Shown here piece by piece: positions 8,815 to 16,357 of a stretch of 64,000 nt of DNA. The DNA is from Croceivirga radicis. GTDB taxonomy: Bacteria > Bacteroidota > Bacteroidia > Flavobacteriales > Flavobacteriaceae. The translations under genes were made by a program, and so were the position numbers. The DNA lies in NCBI RefSeq assembly GCF_002072105.2, contig NZ_MTBC01000007.1:146298-210297 (forward strand), read 5' to 3'. Position 1 is the first letter of the stretch. The number at the start of each line of letters is the position of its first letter. The notes under the pieces are model-generated. The model had not been told where the DNA came from, did no database searches, and saw only the letters and a program-made list of their open reading frames with translations.

Positions 8815-9042
8815 CTAATCTTCGTACCTACCTACTTCCCTATCGTAAAATGCCGTAGCCTCTTCTATCAATCTTTCTGCTTCAGTGGCCAGCTCCTCTT
8901 CGTCTTCTCTTGAAAACTCCTCTAACCATTCTACTTCATCGTTCTCAAGATTTATGATGAATCTTGGATACTCTGTATGAACAATGTAAATCGCATCCGG
9001 AAAATCCGTATTATCGCCCAAAAGAAATTTAGGTAGTTCCAT
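8815..9042 (-). CDS. Small acidic protein of unknown function
   Basis: The 75-residue protein is very rich in Asp and Glu (for example EEFSREDEEELATEAERLIEEA) with no signal peptide or membrane segment. It has no recognisable domain. The N-terminal half (PKFLLGDNTDFPDAIYIVHTEYPRFIINLEND) looks like a small beta-rich fold followed by an acidic helix. It sits 4 bases before the PAP2 gene and 33 bases after the MATE gene in the same orientation, so it is a real operon member. It is probably a conserved cytoplasmic protein. Confidence 0.75.
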   Translation of the reverse strand: MELPKFLLGDNTDFPDAIYIVHTEYPRFIINLENDEVEWLEEFSREDEEELATEAERLIEEATAFYDREVGRYED

Positions 9043-9075
9043 AATCTTTAGTGTTATTTAATTTGCAATTAAGCA

Positions 9076-10452
9076 CTAAACAAGTGCTGTATTTGCTATA
9101 AGTTTATTGGTCAAATATTTAAATCGAATATACAACAATACCGCAGAAACGGTAAGCCCGGAGAGCAATCCTATCCAGATTCCAGTACTTTCATATTCCG
9201 TATACAAACCTAAAAAATAGGAAACGGGGAACCCAACCAGCCAATAGGCCACAAACGTAATTGCCGTAGGTATTTTCACGTCTTGCAACCCTCTTAGGGC
9301 ACCAAGGACCACTACTTGTATACCGTCTGAAATCTGAAAAAATGCAGCCACTATCAATAGTTTTGCAGCCAAGGTAATTACCACTAGGTTATCTGTTTTA
9401 TTTACAACATCGTCTACATCCAAATAAATGGTTGGCAACCAATTATTAAATACTAAGAAAAATACGGCAAAAACAATCTCTATAATTAGAGTAAGAAGAA
9501 ATACGGAGGTAGCAATTCTTTGTAGTTCTTTAAAGTTATTTAGTCCTTTTTGATTTCCTACCCTTACCATTGCTGCCACGCTAAGGCCTATACCCACCAT
9601 ATATGTCATACTACTCAGGTTTAATGCAATTTGGTTTGCGGCTTGTGCATTTTTACCCAATACGCCACTTAACCAAACTGCAGATGTAAATATTCCTACT
9701 TCAAAGAAAACTTGTAAGGCAGAAGGAAAACCCAAGTCGATAATTTTTTTTATAATCTTAGACTCTATTATACTAAACTTTAAGTTTTGCATATAAGGCT
9801 TAAACTTTGGTTTGGAATACAACATATACCACAAAAAGAAAACCATAAAGAACCTAGAAACTAAAGTACCTATTGCCGCACCCAGTATTCCCATTTTTGG
9901 AAAACCAAAAGTTCCAAAAATGAACAAATAGTTTAACACCACGTTTACCACATTACTTAAAATAGTAGCAACCATAGGGTACTTTGTTTGCGAAAAGCCA
10001 TCTGCAAACTGTTTAAATGCCTGAAAAATAATCATGGGAACCATAGAAGCAGCTACCAAATTAATGTAGGGCATGGCCAACGCTACCACCTCTGGTGGCT
10101 GTTGCATATGGTACAATACGCCTTTGGTAAGCATAATTAATGTAAACATGACCAAGCCAATTGCTACACAAATTATTAGCCCATGTTTAAATAGCTGTTT
10201 GGCCCTATTATCGTCCTTGGCGCCATCTGCCTCTGCTACTAAGGGGGTAATTGCAGTAGAAAAACCAATACCTACGTACATAAAAATAAGAACCAGACTA
10301 TTGCCCAAAGACACGGCCGCAAGCTCTGCCGTTCCTAATTGGCCAACCATTACATTATCTGCAAAAGCCACAAACGTGTGGCCCAACATACCTAATACAA
10401 CCGGTGCTGCTAATTTTAAATTATATACAAACTCCTTTGTAAATTGCTCCAT
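9076..10452 (-). CDS. MATE-family multidrug efflux transporter
   Basis: The 458-residue protein has the twelve-helix pattern of NorM-type MATE exporters, which expel cationic drugs in exchange for Na+ or H+. Family features include LAAPVVLGMLGHTFVAFADNV near the N-terminus, AELAAVSLGNS, and a matching second half with ALQVFFEVGIF and AAFFQISDGIQVVVLGALRG. It lies 13 bases after mazG and 33 bases before the small acidic protein on the same strand. Substrate cannot be predicted. Confidence 0.93.
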   Translation of the reverse strand: MEQFTKEFVYNLKLAAPVVLGMLGHTFVAFADNVMVGQLGTAELAAVSLGNSLVLIFMYVGIGFSTAITPLVAEADGAKDDNRAKQLFKHGLIICVAIGLVMFTLIMLTKGVLYHMQQPPEVVALAMPYINLVAASMVPMIIFQAFKQFADGFSQTKYPMVATILSNVVNVVLNYLFIFGTFGFPKMGILGAAIGTLVSRFFMVFFLWYMLYSKPKFKPYMQNLKFSIIESKIIKKIIDLGFPSALQVFFEVGIFTSAVWLSGVLGKNAQAANQIALNLSSMTYMVGIGLSVAAMVRVGNQKGLNNFKELQRIATSVFLLTLIIEIVFAVFFLVFNNWLPTIYLDVDDVVNKTDNLVVITLAAKLLIVAAFFQISDGIQVVVLGALRGLQDVKIPTAITFVAYWLVGFPVSYFLGLYTEYESTGIWIGLLSGLTVSAVLLYIRFKYLTNKLIANTALV

Positions 10453-10465
10453 GAATTATCCTAGG

Positions 10466-11251
10466 TTAGTTAGAAGACCCTATTTTTTTAGCTTCCTCCC
10501 AAAATATATCCATTTCTTTTAGAGTCATGTCTTGTAAGGCCTTACCATTTTCTTTTGCTTTCTTCTCTAAATATTGAAATCTTCCAATAAATTTTTTATT
10601 GGTACGTTCCAAGGCATTTTCAGGATTAATTTTTAAAAAACGGGCGTAATTAACCATGGAAAACAAAACATCTCCAAACTCGGCCTCTATTTTATCTTGG
10701 TTATTGTTGGTTAGCTCTTCTTGTAATTCCGCTAGTTCTTCTTCAACTTTTTGAAATACTTGTTCTGGTTGTTCCCAGTCAAAACCTACACCCGCAACCT
10801 TATCTTGAATTCTATTGGCCTTTACCAACGCTGGCAAACTGTTGGGAACCCCTTGTAAAACACTTTTTTTTCCTTCTTTTAGTTTTAGGTTTTCCCAATT
10901 ACGCTTTACATCTTCCTCATTTTCTACATTAATATCTCCGTAAATATGCGGATGCCTATTTATGAGTTTCTCACAAATACCATTAGCTACATCGGCAATA
11001 TCAAAGTCATTTGTTTCTGATCCTATCTTGGCATAAAAAACAATATGCAACAACAAGTCCCCAAGCTCTTTTTTTACTTCTTCCAAATCATTGTCCAAAA
11101 TAGCATCGCCCAACTCATAGGTCTCCTCAATGGTTAAATGCCTAAGGGTCTGTAGGGTTTGCTTTTTATCCCATGGGCATTGCTCTCGCAACTCGTCCAT
11201 AATGGTCAAAAGCCGGTCTATTGCCTGTAGTTGTTGTTCTCTTGTATTCAT
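10466..11251 (-). CDS. mazG: Nucleoside triphosphate pyrophosphohydrolase MazG
   Basis: All-alpha NTP pyrophosphatase that hydrolyses (d)NTPs to monophosphates and pyrophosphate, a nucleotide-pool cleaner. The 261-residue length matches two-domain MazG. The first domain shows CPWDKKQTLQTLRHLTIEETYEL and KKELGDLLLHIVFYAKI, with the metal-binding EEtxE and ExxxD residues. The second shows VEEELAELQEE and EAEFGDVLFSMVNYARF. It appears to head a minus-strand run ending in GT39. A 20-codon open frame lies 24 bases upstream in the same direction. Confidence 0.95.
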   Translation of the reverse strand: MNTREQQLQAIDRLLTIMDELREQCPWDKKQTLQTLRHLTIEETYELGDAILDNDLEEVKKELGDLLLHIVFYAKIGSETNDFDIADVANGICEKLINRHPHIYGDINVENEEDVKRNWENLKLKEGKKSVLQGVPNSLPALVKANRIQDKVAGVGFDWEQPEQVFQKVEEELAELQEELTNNNQDKIEAEFGDVLFSMVNYARFLKINPENALERTNKKFIGRFQYLEKKAKENGKALQDMTLKEMDIFWEEAKKIGSSN

Positions 11252-11275
11252 CCTTAAAAAATTCAGCTTTCAAAG

Positions 11276-11338
11276 CTACGATTTGTAGAACGGATTATCC
11301 TCTAAATCTCGGTTTAAATCCAATAAGCGGGTAGTCAT
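11276..11338 (-). CDS. Possible 20-residue leader peptide upstream of mazG
   Basis: On the minus strand an ATG at 11338 opens a frame of 20 codons (MTTRLLDLNRDLEDNPFYKS) ending at TAG 11276-11278, 24 bases before the mazG start. The composition looks protein-like, and the ATG follows an AT-rich stretch that could be a promoter. It may be a leader peptide, a remnant of a longer gene, or chance. No family is recognised and the confidence is low. Confidence 0.2.
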   Translation of the reverse strand: MTTRLLDLNRDLEDNPFYKS

Positions 11339-11370
11339 TATATTTTATATATTTAAAAAACTGAATCCTT

Positions 11371-12246
11371 ATGAAAACTAAACTATTTATCTTCTTCACA
11401 TTGGCTTTATTTCATTTACAAGCCCAAGAAATTATAGAATTGCCAATAACCAAACAACCACCCGTTACGTATCAAGGAGATTCAAAAGCTTATTATTCCT
11501 CTATATGGCAAACAGAGGTAATCACCAACGTTTCTAAACCTATTATGGAGGTTTTTAAACCAACAGACAGCACTTTAAATACAGGTACAGCTGTTATTGT
11601 TGCACCTGGAGGCGGGTTATACGGTTTAAGTATAGAAAGTGAAGGAAACATGGTTGCAAAGTGGTTGGCAGAAAAAGGCATCCCTGCTTTTGTTTTGCAA
11701 TATAGATTGGTACCCACGGGCGAAGATGGAATACAAGAAATTACAACACTATCCCAAACCAATCCTCAAAAAATTGGGGAAGAAGTAGCCAAAGTAATTC
11801 CGTTTTCCATAGAAGATGGTTTAAATGCTATTGCTCATGTACGCGCGCATGCCGATACGTATGATGTAAATCCGGATAAAATAGGTTTCATGGGGTTTTC
11901 TGCCGGAGGCGCAGTTACTGTTGGTATTAGCCAAAACTATACAGAAGCAAACAAACCAAACTTTCTAGTACCAGTTTATTATTGGTCTACCGTTATGCCT
12001 GCTAAACCGCCTAAGCAAGATGCCCCACCTATGTTGTTAATTTGTGCCACGGACGATCCCTTACAATTGGCTCCCGGTACTATTGAACTTTACAATACTT
12101 ATCTTGAGGCTAAAAAAAATGTAGCCTTGCATATGTATGCTAAAGGCGGACACGGCTTTGGGATGCGAAAACAAGGTTTACCCTCTGATAATTGGATTTT
12201 GCGCTTCTATGAATGGGCGTTGAGCGAAAAATTAGTAACCAATTAA
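11371..12246 (+). CDS. Secreted alpha/beta-hydrolase esterase (BD-FAE / acetyl-esterase-like)
   Basis: The 291-residue protein has a signal peptide ending near residue 19 (HLQAQE). The alpha/beta-hydrolase core shows an oxyanion segment VIVAPGGGLYGLS, a nucleophile elbow GFSAGG with S177, a late Asp (ATDDPL) and a catalytic His in YAKGGHGFGM. This pattern is usual for carbohydrate esterases that remove acetyl or feruloyl groups from plant or algal polysaccharides. It is followed on the same strand by an SGNH hydrolase and a GH20 hexosaminidase, suggesting glycan deacylation and breakdown outside the inner membrane. Exact substrate unknown. Confidence 0.85.
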   Translation: MKTKLFIFFTLALFHLQAQEIIELPITKQPPVTYQGDSKAYYSSIWQTEVITNVSKPIMEVFKPTDSTLNTGTAVIVAPGGGLYGLSIESEGNMVAKWLAEKGIPAFVLQYRLVPTGEDGIQEITTLSQTNPQKIGEEVAKVIPFSIEDGLNAIAHVRAHADTYDVNPDKIGFMGFSAGGAVTVGISQNYTEANKPNFLVPVYYWSTVMPAKPPKQDAPPMLLICATDDPLQLAPGTIELYNTYLEAKKNVALHMYAKGGHGFGMRKQGLPSDNWILRFYEWALSEKLVTN

Positions 12247-12346
12247 ACTTATTGCCTTAGCTTGCTATAGGTGTCTCTGTTAAAGTTTATTTAAGATGCC
12301 ACACCTAACAACCAAGAGCCTAAATTCTTCGTAATTTCATAGGTTT

Positions 12347-12354
12347 TAATTTTG
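12347..12354 (+). promoter_or_regulatory. -7 box TAATTTTG directly before the SGNH gene
   Basis: TAATTTTG fits the TAnnTTTG consensus and ends only 4 bases before the ATG at 12359, so transcription would begin at or very near the start codon. No clear -33 TTG is present. Confidence 0.45.
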
Positions 12355-12358
12355 TAAT

Positions 12359-13000
12359 ATGCTGTATAGGATATCCATACTTCTTTTTTTATTTGGCCAA
12401 ATGGTAGCGGCACAAGCTGGATTTGAAAATGAGGTAAAAACAATAACTGCCCATAACGATTCTATCTGGAACCAAAAGGAATCTACCATTGTGTTTACCG
12501 GAAGCTCTAGCATACGCATGTGGAAAGATTTACAAGAAAGATTTCCAGACCAACAAGTACTAAATACAGGCTTTGGTGGTTCTCAAGCATCTGACCTGCT
12601 CTACTTTTTGGATGACCTCGTATTAAAATATAAGCCTAAAACCGTATTTATTTACGAAGGCGACAATGATATTTCCGCAAAAAAAAGACCCAAAGAAATC
12701 TTGGGTACGCTACAAGAAATAATCCAAAAGATTAAAAAGGATAATCCAGAAACCAATATTGTATTAATCTCTGCCAAACCAAGCATAAGCCGTTGGAAAC
12801 TAAGGAGTAAATACAAGAGGTTAAACAGGAAATTAGAAAAGCTGGCGCAAAAAGAACAATACATAGATTATGCAGATGTCTGGTATGCCATGCTAGATGG
12901 AAAAAAATTACGTACCAATTTGTTTATAGCAGACGGCCTACATATGAATAAAATGGGATACGATATCTGGTATTATCAACTTAAGCCATTGATTAAATAA
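12359..13000 (+). CDS. Secreted SGNH/GDSL-family hydrolase
   Basis: The 213-residue protein begins with a signal peptide (cleavage near MVAAQA, residue 20). The SGNH blocks are present: block I FTGSSSIRMW with the nucleophile Ser near residue 49, a Gly in NTGFGGSQASDL, block III EGDNDI with its Asn, and block V DGLHMN with the Asp-His pair near the C-terminus. Such enzymes are esterases or lipases, often polysaccharide deacetylases. It lies 10 bases before the GH20 gene and after the alpha/beta esterase. Confidence 0.88.
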   Translation: MLYRISILLFLFGQMVAAQAGFENEVKTITAHNDSIWNQKESTIVFTGSSSIRMWKDLQERFPDQQVLNTGFGGSQASDLLYFLDDLVLKYKPKTVFIYEGDNDISAKKRPKEILGTLQEIIQKIKKDNPETNIVLISAKPSISRWKLRSKYKRLNRKLEKLAQKEQYIDYADVWYAMLDGKKLRTNLFIADGLHMNKMGYDIWYYQLKPLIK

Positions 13001-13009
13001 CAACCAACA

Positions 13010-14596
13010 ATGAAAAACAATTTTTTAAAAACTGTAGCACTATTTTTAGTGATTATTGCTTTTTCCGCATGCGAAGAAAAAAAAGAGATAATAAACTATC
13101 CACAGACAGATTTAGCAATTAATACCATAATACCCAAACCACTAAAAGTAATACCAACCAACTCTGGCTTTGGTTTGGATAGTAGTACGGTTATCTATAC
13201 CAACCAAACCGTAAAAGGATTTGAAAATGTAGGCAAATACCTAGCTGAAAAGATTAAGCATCAGATAAATTTAGATGTACCGGTGAACACTTCTAGGGAA
13301 GAAAGCGCAACTAGAATGATATTTATAAACCAAACAGATAGTCTACCGCTAACATCTCCAGAAGCATATGAATTGTATATCAAAAACGACTCTATTATTT
13401 TAAACGCCAAAAATGCGGCTGGTGCTTTTAGGGGTATTCAAACATTGAGACAATTAATTCCAGAAAAAAGTAATGATACCCTTTCTAGTAAACCTATGTG
13501 GGTTATACCTTCTGGTAAAATTTTAGATGAGCCAAACTTTAGTTATCGTGGTGCCATGTTAGATGTGGCCAGACACTTTTTTACGGTAGACGAAGTAAAA
13601 AAATATATTGACCTTTTGGCGTACTACAAGTTTAACAAGTTTCATATGCACCTAACAGATGATCAAGGTTGGCGTATAGAAATTAAAAGTTGGCCTAAAC
13701 TTACAGAAATTGGCGGAGCGTCTGAAGTTGGTGGTGGAGAAGGTGGCTTTTATACACAAGAAGACTTTAAAGCGCTTGTTGCTTATGCCGCAGATAGGCA
13801 TATTGAAATTATACCAGAAGTAGACTTGCCGGGACACACCAACGCCGCTTCTTTAAGTTATCCATTTTTACATGACGCCAATGGTAGGGCAAAAACACCT
13901 AGGGTACGCACAGATATGCTAGTAGGTTATAGCTCTTTTGACGTTAGAAAAGATACTGTTTATAGTTTCTTGGACGACGTGATTGGTGAGATTGCCGCAA
14001 TTTCTCCGAGTAAATATTTTCATATTGGTGGTGACGAAACTTTTGCTACGACCAAAAAGGATTATCTATACTTTGTAGAACGGGTAGAAGCAATAGTTGA
14101 AAAGCACGGGAAAAATGTTATAGGTTGGAATGAAATTTCACAAGCAAATATTTCACCAAATTCAGTACATCAATTGTGGAAAGAAGTACACCACTCATTA
14201 GAAGCCGTTAAAAATGGCTCTAAAATAATTTTAAGTCCAGGTAAAAAAATGTACCTAGACATGAAATACGATAACGATACTAAGCTTGGATTGACGTGGG
14301 CCGGACTTATTCCCGTTGATAGTGCATATCAATGGAATCCAGAAACCTATATAGAAGAATTGGACAAAGATGATATTTTAGGAATTGAAGCTCCTTTGTG
14401 GTCAGAGACCATAAGCAACTTAGAAGAACTTGAATATTTAGCGTTTCCTAGAGTTATTGGTTATTCAGAATTAGGCTGGAGTGTTCAAAAAAACAGAAAT
14501 TGGGAAGATTATACTAAAAGATTGGTAGGCCATCAAAGTTTTCTAGAAAAAGAAAAGGTAAACTACTACCCTTCTGCTAAAATTCCATGGAATTAA
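13010..14596 (+). CDS. GH20 beta-N-acetylhexosaminidase lipoprotein
   Basis: Exo-acting enzyme that removes terminal GlcNAc or GalNAc by substrate-assisted catalysis. The 528-residue protein has a lipoprotein signal with the lipobox cysteine in AFSACEEKK. An N-terminal GH20b domain (about 40-165) is followed by the TIM barrel (about 170-500). The catalytic pair is D342-E343 in HIGGDET. Other family motifs are DVARHFF, HMHLTDDQGWRIEIK and EVDLPGHTNA. It follows the SGNH gene by 9 bases and is followed by a strong terminator hairpin, so it ends the glycan-degradation unit. Likely substrates are chitin fragments, peptidoglycan sugars or glycoprotein glycans. Confidence 0.95.
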   Translation: MKNNFLKTVALFLVIIAFSACEEKKEIINYPQTDLAINTIIPKPLKVIPTNSGFGLDSSTVIYTNQTVKGFENVGKYLAEKIKHQINLDVPVNTSREESATRMIFINQTDSLPLTSPEAYELYIKNDSIILNAKNAAGAFRGIQTLRQLIPEKSNDTLSSKPMWVIPSGKILDEPNFSYRGAMLDVARHFFTVDEVKKYIDLLAYYKFNKFHMHLTDDQGWRIEIKSWPKLTEIGGASEVGGGEGGFYTQEDFKALVAYAADRHIEIIPEVDLPGHTNAASLSYPFLHDANGRAKTPRVRTDMLVGYSSFDVRKDTVYSFLDDVIGEIAAISPSKYFHIGGDETFATTKKDYLYFVERVEAIVEKHGKNVIGWNEISQANISPNSVHQLWKEVHHSLEAVKNGSKIILSPGKKMYLDMKYDNDTKLGLTWAGLIPVDSAYQWNPETYIEELDKDDILGIEAPLWSETISNLEELEYLAFPRVIGYSELGWSVQKNRNWEDYTKRLVGHQSFLEKEKVNYYPSAKIPWN

Positions 14597-14658
14597 ATAA
14601 GACTAAGTTCAGAAACTACAAGTAAAACACTGTAAATAGGACGCTTATTTGTAGTATA

Positions 14659-14698
14659 AATCCCAAAAAAGTAAGCTAAAACTTACTTTTTTGGGATT
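14659..14698 (+). terminator. Strong hairpin terminator after the GH20 gene
   Basis: A perfect 17-bp inverted repeat (AATCCCAAAAAAGTAAG and its complement) with a 6-base loop lies about 60 bases after the GH20 stop. T-rich sequence follows on the plus strand. Confidence 0.8.
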
Positions 14699-14835
14699 AT
14701 TTATTTAATTTTCAACGAATTAAGTCGACATTTTATCCGACTATCTCCCAAAAAACCCATTTTTTTTGTACTTTTCCCCTAGTTTTTGTGGGGGATTTAC
14801 ACAGTGATACACAAAATACTAATACACGATAGCTA

Positions 14836-15387
14836 ATGATTAGGAATTATTGGAATGAGGAATGGAAGGATGTCCAGTTCGATGAAAAAATTTCCAAAGA
14901 TGCTAAATTCAAGATTTCAAATTACGGAAGAGTAATCAACTGTAAGGGAGAAAAAGAATTTTTAGTAACGGAATCTTTTATTAACGGATACCAAAACCTA
15001 CCTCTAAAACAAGAGAAAAACGGAAAATCTACCAGTAGGTATGTACACAAATTGGTAGCAGAACATTTCTTAGAGAAAAAAGAAGGTGATCAGTATGTAA
15101 TTCATTTGAATTATGACAAGAAAGATAACCGGGTAGAAAATTTAAAATGGGCTACCAAAGAAGAAAAGGAGAAACACCAGTTTACCAATCCGGAGTACCT
15201 TAACAAACCACGTAAAAGAACATACGCCAAGTTAACAGAGGCCAAGGTAAAGTTGATTAAAAGAAAAATCAACGACCCTAACCGCAGAACCAGAATGAAA
15301 ATGATTGCCAAGCAATTTGGGATTTCTGAGATGCAACTGTACCGTATTAAAAGTGGAGAAAACTGGGGATCCGTAACGGAGTACTAA
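14836..15387 (+). CDS. Orphan NUMOD4/HNH homing-endonuclease-like protein
   Basis: The 183-residue protein has the domain order of free-standing intron-type homing endonucleases. An N-terminal NUMOD4-like segment (EEWKDVQ and KISNYGRV, about 6-35) is followed by an HNH_3-like core (VHKLVAEHFL, IHLNYDKKDNRVENLKWAT, about 72-110) and a C-terminal helix-turn-helix (IAKQFGISEMQLYRIKSGENW, about 155-178). The core keeps a His and the Asn of NRVENL, but the usual HIDGN run is altered to HLNYDKKDN, so activity is uncertain. No intron, intein or phage gene is adjacent. It stands alone between a terminator and a convergent gene, and may be a domesticated DNA-binding protein. Confidence 0.8.
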   Translation: MIRNYWNEEWKDVQFDEKISKDAKFKISNYGRVINCKGEKEFLVTESFINGYQNLPLKQEKNGKSTSRYVHKLVAEHFLEKKEGDQYVIHLNYDKKDNRVENLKWATKEEKEKHQFTNPEYLNKPRKRTYAKLTEAKVKLIKRKINDPNRRTRMKMIAKQFGISEMQLYRIKSGENWGSVTEY

Positions 15388-15412
15388 AAAATTTATTTTT
15401 TATTGCAGAACG

Positions 15413-15961
15413 TTATGGCTGTGCGGCTAGGCGCTCCAGAGCTTCAGAAATTCTTTGTTGCCATTTTTGTTGTGCCTTGGCATTTCTAGAGAAACTGGTT
15501 TCCCAGTCATAACGCTCTTGCATTTCCTTAAGTTCTTTTAAGGTTTTTCGATAAATTTTATTTATTTCTTCTTTGACGTTTTCCGTAAAAGTAGTTCTAG
15601 ATACTTCAAATTTCATTTTACGGGCATGTAGTTCCGTAATATCAAAATGTAGTTGTTCATGCTGCAAAACATGGTTATTGGCTAATTCTGGTCTATACCA
15701 AGATTCTGTTGGGTAAAAATAGGCGGTAATGGTTATGTTTACCTTTACTTCGTGGTACCACATATTGGCCGTGTATTCATAACTAATGCCACTAGCCGTT
15801 GTAGCGGCAGGGTCGGCATCTTTTGGAACGGCTCCTTTAAAATCTTCCCAAGTTAACCTTTTTTCTTTCTGCCAAACCAAAGCATTTTTATACTCTTGTC
15901 CTCTAAGCCAGAAAGAACTAAGAAAAAATAGAAATACTACTATTTTGATTCCAAAACCCAT
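15413..15961 (-). CDS. Secreted DUF922-like putative zinc protease
   Basis: The 182-residue protein has a signal peptide ending near residue 21 (WLRGQE). The central part contains HEQLHFDITELHARK, an HExxH zinc-binding motif within a helix, as in the DUF922 family of putative secreted zinc-dependent proteases. The N-terminal WQKEKRLTWEDFKG block is typical of flavobacterial members. The C-terminus is a charged helix. Its start overlaps the OsmC-family gene by 22 bases, and it is the last gene of the minus-strand run guaA, LysM-PBP, OsmC, DUF922. Function and substrate are unproven. Confidence 0.75.
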   Translation of the reverse strand: MGFGIKIVVFLFFLSSFWLRGQEYKNALVWQKEKRLTWEDFKGAVPKDADPAATTASGISYEYTANMWYHEVKVNITITAYFYPTESWYRPELANNHVLQHEQLHFDITELHARKMKFEVSRTTFTENVKEEINKIYRKTLKELKEMQERYDWETSFSRNAKAQQKWQQRISEALERLAAQP

Positions 15962-16356
15962 TTAAAAGTAATGGCTTTAGTAATATCTGGATGCAAACTA
16001 TACAATACAGGGCAGGTATTTGCGGTATGCTCTAAAATACTACGCTCCTTTTTTGTTGTCTGTTCTGGCAAGTAAAGTACTACGTCTATTTGGCTTATCC
16101 TTCTTGGATTTGCAGCCATGTGCTTGGTAACCTCTGCATAGGCACCTTCTAAAGTAGCATCTAGTGTCTTGGATTTTATACCCATCATGGTTAACATACA
16201 ACTTGCCAAACCGGTAGCAACCGTATCGGTTGGAGAAAAAGCTTCGCCCAATCCATTGTTATCTACTGGCGCATCTGTTACAAATGTGGCACCACTTCTA
16301 ATATGCTCGCAAGTAGTCCTAAGTTGTCCTGTGTATGTTACTTTAGAGGTTATCAT
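15940..16356 (-). CDS. OsmC-family protein
   Basis: The 138-residue protein belongs to the OsmC superfamily, likely the YhfA-like branch rather than Ohr. Two candidate redox cysteines are present: C53 in ATGLASCMLTMMG and C115 in HTANTCPVLYSL. The N-terminal VTYTGQLRTTCEH replaces the Ohr-type N-terminus. It sits 1 base after the LysM-PBP gene and overlaps the DUF922 gene by 22 bases. A thiol-peroxidase-like activity is plausible from the family; the physiological substrate is unknown. Confidence 0.85.
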   Translation of the reverse strand: MITSKVTYTGQLRTTCEHIRSGATFVTDAPVDNNGLGEAFSPTDTVATGLASCMLTMMGIKSKTLDATLEGAYAEVTKHMAANPRRISQIDVVLYLPEQTTKKERSILEHTANTCPVLYSLHPDITKAITFKWVLESK

Positions 16357-16357
16357 A

